NCBI GenBank assembly: GCA_027364695.1 | Contig: DAHXOV010000308.1 | Span: 1-6,386 of the forward strand | DNA length: 6,386 bases | Direction of reading: 5' to 3' | Source of the DNA: a bacterium | Lineage (GTDB): Bacteria > Bacteroidota > Bacteroidia > B-17B0 > Aurantibacillaceae | Part shown: in pieces, positions 1 through 6,134 of the stretch | Position numbering within the stretch: position 1 is the first letter of the stretch | Layout: each line of letters starts with the position of its first letter | Made by a program: the position numbers and the translations under genes | The notes under the pieces: generated by a model | What the model saw: only the letters and a program-made list of their open reading frames with translations | Told to the model about the DNA's origin: nothing | Databases searched by the model: none

Positions 1-9
1 TAAAAAAAC

Positions 10-17
10 TACTTTTG
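10..17 (+). promoter_or_regulatory. Candidate -7 box (TACTTTTG) for the pterin operon
   Basis: TACTTTTG fits the Bacteroidota -7 consensus TAnnTTTG and ends 6 nt before the ATG at 24. The -33 region lies outside the window. If it is used, transcription would start at or within a few bases of the ATG, giving a leaderless or nearly leaderless mRNA. The same octamer precedes the membrane protein gene at 3921-3928. Confidence 0.5.
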
Positions 18-23
18 CGAGCC

Positions 24-437
24 ATGATTTATATTACAAGAAAAGAACATTTTAATGCCGCACACAAACTTTACAACCCACAATGGAGTACAGAAGAAAA
101 TTTTAAAACGTTTGGAAAATGTGCTAATCCTAATTTTCACGGACACAATTATGAATTATACATAACCATTAAAGGAAAAATCAACCATCAGACAGGATTT
201 ATAATGAATTTTTTTGACTTAAGTGACATTTTAAAAAATGATATAATAGAACTTTTAGATCATAAAAACCTGAATTTAGAAATTGATTACTTCACAACAC
301 AGCTGCCAAGTATAGAAAACCTGTGTATATTTATCTGGAACATTCTTGAACCCAAAATACAACAATATGGTACTCAATTACATTGTGTAAAAATACAAGA
401 AACAGACAATAATTTTGCCGAATATTATGGAGAATAA
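24..437 (+). CDS. queD: 6-pyruvoyl/6-carboxy-tetrahydropterin synthase family protein (PTPS/QueD)
   Basis: A 137-residue enzyme of the PTPS/QueD family, which converts 7,8-dihydroneopterin triphosphate to 6-pyruvoyl-tetrahydropterin (biopterin-type pathways) or 6-carboxy-tetrahydropterin (queuosine pathway). Counting from the ATG at 24, the zinc ligands are H14 (in FNAAHKL), H39 and H41 (in FHGHNY). The catalytic Cys is C33, the Asp-His pair D79-H80 (in LLDHKNLN), and the pterin-anchoring Glu E126 (in QETDNN). The Cys-to-HGH spacing is C-x5-HGH, which I associate with mammalian-type PTPS; E. coli QueD has C-x3-HGH. The symbol therefore names the family, and the exact product is uncertain. A TTG at 15 is in frame, but it lies inside the -7 box and the family normally starts close before the xTRxxxFxAAH segment, so I chose ATG 24. 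The last 11 nt overlap folE, implying co-transcription. No queC or queE is in the window. Confidence 0.9.
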   Translation: MIYITRKEHFNAAHKLYNPQWSTEENFKTFGKCANPNFHGHNYELYITIKGKINHQTGFIMNFFDLSDILKNDIIELLDHKNLNLEIDYFTTQLPSIENLCIFIWNILEPKIQQYGTQLHCVKIQETDNNFAEYYGE

Positions 438-1056
438 AAAACCAATCGTTACAGACTGGGAAGTTTTTGAAAATTACTTCCGCATAGACCTTTACAACAC
501 TGAAAAAACAAAAGTTCTAAAAGACGCCTACGAAAAAATTTTAAAAACCGTAGGTGAAGATATAAGCCGAGATGGACTATCAAAAACACCTGAAAGAGCC
601 GCTAAAGCCATACAATTTCTTACACACGGTTATCACCTGGATGCCATAGAAATTATAAAATCTGCTATGTTCGAAGAAGATTACTCTCAGATGGTAATCG
701 TCAAAAACATTGAAATATTTAGTTTATGCGAGCACCATTTATTACCCTTTATAGGCAAAGCACATATAGCTTATATACCAAATGGTAAAATTGTAGGGCT
801 TAGTAAAATAGCAAGAGTAGTAGATGCCTATGCCAGACGATTACAAGTACAAGAACGATTGACCAACCAAATTAAAAATTGCTTACAAGAAACTTTAAAT
901 CCCCTTGGTGTAGGCGTAGTCATAGAATGTGCTCACTTATGTATGCAAATGCGTGGCGTACAAAAACAACATAGCATTACCAGTACTTCCGCATTTTCGG
1001 GCGAATTCCTTAAAGATGCTACACGAAAAGAATTTATCAGTTTGATAAAAGAATAA
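427..1056 (+). CDS. folE: GTP cyclohydrolase I (zinc-dependent FolE)
   Basis: A 209-residue cytosolic GTP cyclohydrolase I, normally a homodecamer. It opens the GTP imidazole ring and rearranges the product to 7,8-dihydroneopterin triphosphate plus formate, the entry step to folate, biopterin-like pterins and queuosine. The family signatures are clear. The zinc site is C101 and H104 in the CEHH motif together with C172 in [11 protein letters not shown], and H103 is the catalytic His. They are followed by [14 protein letters not shown]. The segment [20 protein letters not shown] (126-145) is the classic FolE core. Length matches the family; the first 25 or so residues are variable. ATG 427 is preferred over an in-frame TTG at 415. 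The start lies inside the end of the pterin synthase gene (11-nt overlap), which suggests translational coupling. The Zn-ligand set marks the standard FolE type rather than the FolE2 (FolE1B) type. Confidence 0.97.
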   Translation: MENKKPIVTDWEVFENYFRIDLYNTEKTKVLKDAYEKILKTVGEDISRDGLSKTPERAAKAIQFLTHGYHLDAIEIIKSAMFEEDYSQMVIVKNIEIFSLCEHHLLPFIGKAHIAYIPNGKIVGLSKIARVVDAYARRLQVQERLTNQIKNCLQETLNPLGVGVVIECAHLCMQMRGVQKQHSITSTSAFSGEFLKDATRKEFISLIKE

Positions 1057-1085
1057 TACCGCTATTTCATGAAAACAGCTTATTT

Positions 1086-1095
1086 ATTTCTCCAT
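1086..1095. repeat. Left copy of the direct repeat flanking the R-M module
   Basis: ATTTCTCCAT here is identical to 3439-3448 and in the same orientation. In both copies CTTAT lies just upstream (1079-1083 and 3434-3438), with 2 extra nt in this copy. Looser, gapped similarity may reach back to a shared CGCT (1060 and 3416). The repeat lies 41 nt beyond the methyltransferase stop codon. It could be a target duplication or recombination scar from arrival of the module. A chance match in AT-rich DNA is not excluded. Confidence 0.4.
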
Positions 1096-1135
1096 CTTTC
1101 TAGTCTTCCCATACCTCTTGTACTATCTTCTGTTT

Positions 1136-2644
1136 TTACAATTCGCCTGTGTTTATTACGAAGTCTTCAATGGCTTTTTTGTTGTATGCTTTCCATCCCC
1201 CTCTGAAATCACGGGTTGAAATACTGATAAACTTTTCCATTTCTTCCGAATTGAGTTGCTTCAAAAGTTTATTGTAATCGCCATTATATTTTATGCAGTA
1301 GCCCGAATAGAAAGTGCACTCTTCATTTTCATAGAAGATAAAATTAGGTTTAATATTCATTGGTGAAAAAATTATTTTCTTTCCCCAACTCGTGTCTAAA
1401 CTTTGTGTTCGACCAAACGCAAACCAAGGAATAATTAGTCTTCCGTTATCTCTTTTTGCTAATTCATCTTTGATTGAAAGTAAATATTGGTAAGCCAAAG
1501 GGAAATCCATTTTTAATTTTTCTTCCGAAATAATTTGATGTTTGCCGTGAGTTTTTGCATAAGGAAACAAAATGTATTCTTTGATTTTCTCTTGACTTGA
1601 TTTTAGTGTTGAACCTTTGATAATCGGCTTCAAAATATCTTTTTCAATTTTTACTTTCCCTTTCAATTTTGTAAAAACAAAAACATATTTCTCATCAATT
1701 TTTTGAATTGGAAAAATGTATGCTTTGTCGTAGAGCGTAGTAATTCCAACATGTATTTTACAAATGTCTTTCAATTTAACACCGTGTTGTTTATTATTTT
1801 TCTCAACTGAAAGTTGCCAAATTTTTTGATTTAAAATTTCACTCATGAAAATTTCTCTACTCAAAAATTTTTCTTTGTCGGATGCCTGCTGATACAAAAA
1901 GGTTTTATGTTTCTTCTTGTCAAAAATCAAAATGGCACTGTAAGTTGTGGCATTGTCAAAAAGTTGAATGACATTGTAATTTGTAATTTGTTTAATAATT
2001 CCAAATTTAGAAAAACTGTCTTTCATTGCTTTTGCTGTTTCGGTGTAAAAAAATGTGTTGGGAGTTATCAAGCCGCAAACACCACTTTCATTGAGCAAAT
2101 GATAGCACAACTCAAAAAAGGCAATGTAAATATCTGTTGAACCGCTCTGACAAAATTTGTAATTCTGCTGAATATATTTTCTTTGCGTTTCCTCTAAATG
2201 TTGTATGCGAATATAAGGCGGGTTCCCTACAATGAAATCAAATTTTTTGTTTTTGGTCTCAATAAAAAATAAATTGTTTTGAGTGTTTTCAATTTCCTTG
2301 ATTGAATCATTCGTATAAATGTTCCACTCAACTTTAATTCCGAATTTATTTATCAGTGCGTTTAAATTTTCAACACATAACTTTATCGCTGTCTTGTCAA
2401 TATCCCAACCATAAACATTCTGCAAATTTTCATTTAGATTTTCTATAGAAGAAAATTTTATGATTCTTCTGACAACTTCCTCTAAAAATCTTCCATCACC
2501 ACAAGCGGGGTCTAAAATTTTCTTTCCCAAAATTTTTTGAGAGTTGTAACCAATATCGTCTAAAATTTTATTGACGATAAAATCTGGAGTATAAACTTGT
2601 CCAAAAAGTTTTTGCGAGTCATAAACTTTTGTCAGCGTTGCCAT
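1136..2644 (-). CDS. Type II DNA adenine-N6 methyltransferase (gamma class, Eco57I/TaqI-like)
   Basis: A 502-residue S-adenosylmethionine-dependent methyltransferase that should add a methyl group to N6 of adenine in one specific DNA sequence, protecting host DNA from the partner endonuclease. The motifs come in gamma-class order: motif X GQVYTPDFIV (15-24), SAM-binding motif I DPACGDGRFL (45-54), motif II GWDID (79-83, acidic D81), catalytic motif IV NPPY (141-144), and ITPNTFF and TTYSAILI (193-199, 233-240). Residues from about 290 to 502, including PWFAFGRTQ and RDFRGGWKAYNKKA, match the layout of a TaqI-like target-recognition domain. The length is typical of solo type II gamma methyltransferases; the sequence specificity cannot be read from here. 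All motifs are intact. The ATG lies 2 nt after the endonuclease stop (TAA, TC, ATG), and no separate promoter is obvious, so expression probably depends on the endonuclease promoter at 3364-3392. The gene converges on folE with 79 nt between the stop codons. Confidence 0.93.
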   Translation of the reverse strand: MATLTKVYDSQKLFGQVYTPDFIVNKILDDIGYNSQKILGKKILDPACGDGRFLEEVVRRIIKFSSIENLNENLQNVYGWDIDKTAIKLCVENLNALINKFGIKVEWNIYTNDSIKEIENTQNNLFFIETKNKKFDFIVGNPPYIRIQHLEETQRKYIQQNYKFCQSGSTDIYIAFFELCYHLLNESGVCGLITPNTFFYTETAKAMKDSFSKFGIIKQITNYNVIQLFDNATTYSAILIFDKKKHKTFLYQQASDKEKFLSREIFMSEILNQKIWQLSVEKNNKQHGVKLKDICKIHVGITTLYDKAYIFPIQKIDEKYVFVFTKLKGKVKIEKDILKPIIKGSTLKSSQEKIKEYILFPYAKTHGKHQIISEEKLKMDFPLAYQYLLSIKDELAKRDNGRLIIPWFAFGRTQSLDTSWGKKIIFSPMNIKPNFIFYENEECTFYSGYCIKYNGDYNKLLKQLNSEEMEKFISISTRDFRGGWKAYNKKAIEDFVINTGEL

Positions 2645-2646
2645 GA

Positions 2647-3339
2647 TTAACTTTTTGTAAGGTAAAACTTTTTGTAATTCTCTATCTCTTTGAACAAATA
2701 ATTTATGGATAATTTAGTTTCAAGCAATTCCGCAAAATTTTTTTTCAAAACATTTTTCAAATTTACTGCTTTTACTTCATGGGTTTTTTCATTAACACTG
2801 ATTAAAATAATTCCCATTGTGAAAGGTCTATGCGCTTGTGGGGTATCAAAAAATAAATTGAGATATTTCTGTAAATCATGTTCATTAATTATTTCAATTT
2901 TTGAGGGTAGTTTATCTCATTGTTTTTCATTTCCCTTTAAATAATAAGGTGTTTCGTGCCGTAAGATTATGAGTTGAGCATATTGCAAATCCTTGCTCGC
3001 TTGAATGTTGGCAGTTTCACCCATCATGTTTTCAAAGTAATTGTTTGCATTTTGTTTGTAGTTGCTCGTTACAAATTTTATCCCTAAACAAAAAATGGGT
3101 TTGTCTTTATGAGTTACTGTTATGTCTATGACTTTCGGATAATATTTTCCCTCTACCGTAATTTCTTTTGTGTCCTCACCCATAAAGTGAATTTCAAAAT
3201 CTTTTCCCCAAATGTTTTGTAGAGTTTTCGCAACAAAATTGTGGATTGGTTTCAATTTTTCCGTGCTTCTCGCACCATGCTCAATATATTTCTGGAATGA
3301 TTCAGAAATTGCTTTTAAAAAAGTTGTTTCACTATACAT
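2647..3339 (-). pseudogene. Type II restriction endonuclease gene interrupted by an in-frame TGA
   Basis: A 230-codon frame directly upstream of the methyltransferase, so by position the partner endonuclease. It runs from ATG 3339 for 140 codons to TGA at 2919-2917, then continues in the same frame for 89 codons (DKLPSKIEIINEHDLQKYLN and onward) to TAA at 2649-2647. The continuation has no other stop and reads like globular protein, so this looks like a single nonsense change (for example TGG, CGA or AGA to TGA) rather than a frameshift. The first part has a plausible PD-(D/E)xK-like core: D72 in KVIDITV, then GIK (86-88) in CLGIKFV, followed by SNYKQNANNYFENMMGETAN. The usual acidic residue of the (D/E)xK triplet is G86 here. 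I do not recognise the family with certainty; endonuclease identity rests mainly on context. A TTG at 3366 is in frame but lies inside the promoter, so ATG 3339 is preferred. A truncated 140-residue product lacking the C-terminal 40% is probably inactive. Confidence 0.8.
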
Positions 3340-3363
3340 ATTTTCATTGTCTGCTGAATATGT

Positions 3364-3392
3364 CAAAGCTAAGAAAGTTCTCGGAAAAGCAA
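3364..3392 (-). promoter_or_regulatory. Candidate promoter of the R-M operon (TTG, 18 nt, TAGCTTTG)
   Basis: On the - strand TTG (3392-3390), an 18-nt spacer and TAGCTTTG (3371-3364) together match the Bacteroidota promoter pattern TTG-N17-23-TAnnTTTG. The box ends 24 nt before the endonuclease ATG at 3339, leaving a short leader. It is the best two-part promoter in the window and would drive both endonuclease and methyltransferase genes. Confidence 0.5.
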
Positions 3393-3438
3393 GTACCTAT
3401 AACTGCAATATTTATCGCTCTTATTCCTAAAAACTTAT

Positions 3439-3448
3439 ATTTCTCCAT
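3439..3448. repeat. Right copy of the direct repeat flanking the R-M module
   Basis: ATTTCTCCAT, identical to 1086-1095 in the same orientation and preceded by CTTAT (3434-3438). It lies between the membrane protein stop codon at 3460 and the R-M promoter at 3392, so the two copies bracket the complete R-M unit and nothing else. Confidence 0.4.
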
Positions 3449-3459
3449 AAAAATGGTCG

Positions 3460-3903
3460 TTACTGTTGTTGCTTATCCTTATACAGCCAGCCTGCTACAA
3501 CAGTGCCTACAATAGGTTCTAAAACAGAATCAACGTAAGTAAAAAAGGGGACTTTGTTTCCTATATCATAAAATGCCAGCATTGCAATAGCACCTGCACC
3601 ATTGATTAATCCTACCAATAGACCTGTAAGAATAGCCGTTGACATACCTGCACCCGTTACATTTCTTGTGGTAGCATATAAAAAAGCTAAAATGGTACCT
3701 GTAAAAATTAAATAAAGGTGATGTAAAATCATTTTCCACTCGCTGGCAGTTTCTTCATTTACTAAAATTCCTCTTTCTTGCAAATAGATGTAATTTTGCT
3801 CTAAAATGAAGCCATGAATAATCATTCCAACAATGAACATAACTACTCCACCTGCAATACCGCCAAGCAGAATTCTCTTGTAATTAAATTGAATCGTTTT
3901 CAT
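3460..3903 (-). CDS. Small four-helix integral membrane protein of unknown function
   Basis: A 147-residue protein I cannot assign to a named function. It has four probable transmembrane segments: about 9-34 (LLGGIAGGVVMFIVGMIIHG), 57-78, 84-113 (Gly/Ala-rich, with GLLVGLINGAGAIAMLAF) and 121-140. A short hydrophilic N-terminus (KTIQFNYKR) and a charged tail (YKDKQQQ) complete it. The many glycines in helices 1, 3 and 4 suggest tightly packed helices. A loop between helices 1 and 2 (about 35-56) carries Glu and Asn residues, and HH at 61-62 begins helix 2. No catalytic motif, signal peptidase site or transporter signature is evident. The ATG at 3903 is preceded by its own -7 box (3921-3928), so it is probably transcribed separately from ftsX, 128 nt upstream. 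Its stop codon is 121 nt from the endonuclease ATG, and no terminator is visible between them. Confidence 0.8.
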   Translation of the reverse strand: MKTIQFNYKRILLGGIAGGVVMFIVGMIIHGFILEQNYIYLQERGILVNEETASEWKMILHHLYLIFTGTILAFLYATTRNVTGAGMSTAILTGLLVGLINGAGAIAMLAFYDIGNKVPFFTYVDSVLEPIVGTVVAGWLYKDKQQQ

Positions 3904-3920
3904 AATTTTAAATTTTTATA

Positions 3921-3928
3921 CAAAAGTA
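3921..3928 (-). promoter_or_regulatory. Candidate -7 box (TACTTTTG) of the membrane protein gene
   Basis: TACTTTTG on the - strand fits TAnnTTTG and ends 17 nt before the ATG at 3903, with an AT-only stretch between. No TTG is found at the -33 position, so the site rests on one element. It is identical to the box at 10-17. Confidence 0.4.
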
Positions 3929-4031
3929 AAGATTTTTTTATTACCATCTGATAAAAATTCAATGGCCCACTCATGCATGATGAATCAAATATATCAGACT
4001 CAGTTATTAGAATATTGAAAAGTAAGTGATT

Positions 4032-4883
4032 TTATAAATATAAATCAGAATGTTGTAATCTTAAATAATAAGACACCGAAATCCATGCACTCAAAGCTGA
4101 AATGATAAGGCCTGCAAGCAATGAAGTAGAAAGAGATATTATCCACATCCAGAGTGTTTGAAGTGTAATGATTTGAGGTATGTACTGCATACTAATGTAC
4201 CATGTACTTATTATCAGCAAGATACTGATTATAGATGCTATTAAACCATAAATGATGCTCTTTAAAATAAGAGGTTTACCTATGAAAAATTTTGTAGCAC
4301 CTACTAAATACATTGTTCTAATGATAAATCTTTGAGAATAAATAGACAAGCGAATGGTATTATTTATAAGCGTCGCAGAAATGATAAGTAATACTGCACC
4401 AAAGAGTACTAAATAAAAAACAATGATTTGAGTGTTCTTATTGATTTTATCTATTAGATTTTTCTGATAAGTAATTTCTTTTACAAAGGGTTTATCAAGG
4501 ATAACTCGCTCTGCCTTTTGTAAACTATCATTGGAGACATATCCTGCATTTAATTTTATATCTATATAAGAAGAGAGAGGGTTGTATCCTAAAAAAGAGA
4601 TAAAGTCCTCACCCAGGTCTTTTTTGAGTAGTTCTGCCGCAGTTTCTTTTGAAATATATTTTATTTCTCTGGTAAAGGGCATTTGTGCTAATTCTTTTTG
4701 AAGTGTGTTCAAGTCATTTTCTGGAATGCTATCTTTAAGATATATTTGAAAGCCCACGTTTTCTTTTATATAAACAGTGAGTTGCTGCGCATTATAAATG
4801 ACTAAGGAGGTTAGCCCTAACATAAATAAAACAAGAGATAAACTAACAATCACTGTAATAGATGAGGAGTTGAAATTTTTCAT
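4032..4883 (-). CDS. ftsX: Cell division permease-like protein FtsX
   Basis: A 283-residue inner-membrane protein with FtsX topology: TM1 at about 8-30, a large extracytoplasmic domain (31-150), TM2 at about 152-174, then TM3 (207-229) and TM4 (244-270) with both ends cytoplasmic. The signature cytoplasmic loop after TM2 is present (NNTIRLSIYSQRFIIRTMYL, 174-193, then VGATKFFI). FtsX pairs with the ATPase FtsE in an ABC-type complex at the divisome that controls septal peptidoglycan hydrolases. FtsX is not itself a transporter. No ftsE lies in the window. The start is fixed, because the metF stop codon is in the same frame 3 nt upstream, so the N-terminus cannot be longer. This makes the cytoplasmic N-tail before TM1 unusually short (about 7 residues). 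The 3-nt gap to metF implies co-transcription and probable translational coupling. No terminator is visible after the stop. Confidence 0.93.
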   Translation of the reverse strand: MKNFNSSSITVIVSLSLVLFMLGLTSLVIYNAQQLTVYIKENVGFQIYLKDSIPENDLNTLQKELAQMPFTREIKYISKETAAELLKKDLGEDFISFLGYNPLSSYIDIKLNAGYVSNDSLQKAERVILDKPFVKEITYQKNLIDKINKNTQIIVFYLVLFGAVLLIISATLINNTIRLSIYSQRFIIRTMYLVGATKFFIGKPLILKSIIYGLIASIISILLIISTWYISMQYIPQIITLQTLWMWIISLSTSLLAGLIISALSAWISVSYYLRLQHSDLYL

Positions 4884-4886
4884 GAG

Positions 4887-5840
4887 TTAAAAAATTTGTT
4901 GAGCTACCTTTTTTGTTGTGTCAGAATTTCCCATGGTATAGAAATGGAGACAAGGTGCTTCATTTTTTATCAGTTCTTTACATTGATTTACACACCATTC
5001 TACGCCAACCTGATGTACTTCATCATCTGTTTTACATTTATTGACTTCTTGGTATAAATCAAAAGGTATCTCTACATTAAAAACTTTTGGGACAGTAAGT
5101 AACTGTTTTTTGGATGTAAGTATTTTTATTCCTGGTATAATAGGGGCATTGATAGCTATTTCTCTGCATTTTTTTACAAAGTCAAAATATTTTTTATTAT
5201 CAAAAAACATTTGTGTTACCACATAATGTCCTCCTGCATCTATTTTTTGTTTGAGGTGTAATAAATCAGATTGTAAGTTAGGGGCTTCAAAATGTTTTTC
5301 GGGATATCCGGCTACGCCTATACAAAAATCTGTTGGCTCCGCATCTTTCATTTCTTCGTCCAAATAAATACCTTTATTCATAGCAGCTATTTGTTGAACC
5401 AAGTCAATAGCATAAGCGTGCCCACCTGGTTCTGGGACAAAGTAGGGCTCTGATTTAATGCTGTCTCCACGAAGTGCAAGTAAATTTTTTATTCCAAGGA
5501 AGTGTAAATCAATCAAAGCATTTTCTGTTTCTTCTTTATTAAATCCACCGCAAATAATGTGAGGCACTGTTTCAACATTGTATTTATACATAAGTGCGGC
5601 ACAAATACCAACAGTACCTGGCCTTTTCCGCACACTGACTTTCTCCAAATAACCACCAGGTCTTTTTTTATATACATATTCTTCTCTATGATAAGTAACA
5701 TCAATAAAGGCAGGGTTAAATTCCAGAAGCGGATCTATATTGTTATAAATGCTTTGGATACCTTTCCCTTTTAGAGGTGGTAAAATTTCAATAGAAAACA
5801 ATGTTTTTTTAGATGACTGAATGATATCAATAAGTTTCAT
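4887..5840 (-). CDS. metF: 5,10-methylenetetrahydrofolate reductase
   Basis: A 317-residue cytosolic FAD-dependent TIM-barrel enzyme that reduces 5,10-methylene-tetrahydrofolate to 5-methyl-tetrahydrofolate, the methyl donor for methionine synthesis. Family landmarks in order: the catalytic Glu E18 in FSIEILPPLKG (equivalent to E. coli E28); VPHIICGG (92-99); LALRGD with D126 (equivalent to E. coli D120, near the flavin); GVAGYPEKH (175-183); TQMFFDNKKYF with Q210 (equivalent to E. coli Q183, folate binding); IPGIKIL (235-241); and LHFYTMGN (298-305). It is the short bacterial catalytic form without the eukaryotic regulatory domain, slightly longer than E. coli MetF (296 residues). It starts 16 nt after the NifU-like gene and ends 3 nt before ftsX, so it is the middle gene of an apparent operon. 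Its folate substrate ties it loosely to folE in the window, but the two are far apart and on opposite strands. Confidence 0.97.
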   Translation of the reverse strand: MKLIDIIQSSKKTLFSIEILPPLKGKGIQSIYNNIDPLLEFNPAFIDVTYHREEYVYKKRPGGYLEKVSVRKRPGTVGICAALMYKYNVETVPHIICGGFNKEETENALIDLHFLGIKNLLALRGDSIKSEPYFVPEPGGHAYAIDLVQQIAAMNKGIYLDEEMKDAEPTDFCIGVAGYPEKHFEAPNLQSDLLHLKQKIDAGGHYVVTQMFFDNKKYFDFVKKCREIAINAPIIPGIKILTSKKQLLTVPKVFNVEIPFDLYQEVNKCKTDDEVHQVGVEWCVNQCKELIKNEAPCLHFYTMGNSDTTKKVAQQIF

Positions 5841-5856
5841 ATATCTTTTTTATTGT

Positions 5857-6099
5857 TTAAGAAACGATTTCTATTTCAGACACTTCGGGAACTTTGTTTT
5901 TGATAGTTTCCTCAATAGCTGCTTTGAAAGTATGATACTGCATATCACAGGTTTTGCAGGTCCCTGTAAAACGAATTTTGATTTTATGATTAGAATACTC
6001 TACTAATTCTATACCTCCATTATCTGCTTGTAAATAAGGTAAAATATCATTCAAAGCAAGATTAATTTTCTTTATAATCTTTTCATTATGAGAATTCAT
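5857..6099 (-). CDS. NifU-like (Nfu-type) Fe-S cluster scaffold/carrier protein
   Basis: An 80-residue protein made only of the NifU C-terminal domain. These domains hold a [4Fe-4S] cluster, usually bridged between two subunits, and deliver it to apo-proteins. The signature is intact: LPYLQADNGGIELVEY (20-35), then GTCKTCDMQYHTFKAAIEET (46-65) with ligands C48 and C51 of the CxxC motif, and a C-terminal VPEVSEIEIV strand. I chose ATG 6099; an in-frame TTG at 6129 would add 10 residues, but it overlaps the -7 box. There is no A-type or NifU N-terminal domain and no suf or isc gene nearby. It is the first gene of the run leading to metF and ftsX. MetF is a flavoenzyme without an Fe-S cluster, so no direct functional link to its neighbour is apparent. 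Confidence 0.9.
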   Translation of the reverse strand: MNSHNEKIIKKINLALNDILPYLQADNGGIELVEYSNHKIKIRFTGTCKTCDMQYHTFKAAIEETIKNKVPEVSEIEIVS

Positions 6100-6126
6100 A
6101 CCAAGTATTGATTGGGAAAAGTGTTG

Positions 6127-6134
6127 CAAATATA
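6127..6134 (-). promoter_or_regulatory. Candidate -7 box (TATATTTG) of the NifU-like/metF/ftsX operon
   Basis: TATATTTG on the - strand fits TAnnTTTG and ends 27 nt before the ATG at 6099. No clear TTG sits at -33; the best is TTA at 6153-6151. It lies downstream of the groL terminator, where a new promoter is expected. Confidence 0.45.

Noticed and set aside
1072..1136. Terminator between folE and the methyltransferase gene from AAAACAG and CTGTTTT
   Set aside because: Only 7 bp pair, with a loop of about 50 nt. This is not a credible intrinsic terminator.
1080..1166. Minus-strand frame ending TEDSTRGMGRLERWRNK as a gene remnant
   Set aside because: It looks protein-like, but the purine-rich strand gives hydrophilic readings in other frames too (for example KQKIVQEVWED), and I recognise no family.
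1907..2140. Plus-strand 77-codon frame
   Set aside because: It lies wholly within the methyltransferase gene on the opposite strand and has no family features; it is a shadow frame.
2917..2919. TGA read as tryptophan (genetic code 4) or selenocysteine
   Set aside because: The intact genes use TGG for tryptophan and contain no other internal TGA, and no SECIS-like element or Sec context is evident. A plain nonsense change is simpler.
2705..2944. Plus-strand 79-codon frame
   Set aside because: It is antisense to the 3' half of the interrupted endonuclease gene, which reads as sensible protein on the - strand.
2647..2950. Frameshift as the cause of the short endonuclease
   Set aside because: The reading continues in the same frame on both sides of the TGA to a stop 2 nt before the methyltransferase ATG, so no insertion or deletion is needed.
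5041..6006. Several 60-70 codon frames over metF and the NifU-like gene
   Set aside because: All overlap well-identified - strand genes in other frames and show no motifs.
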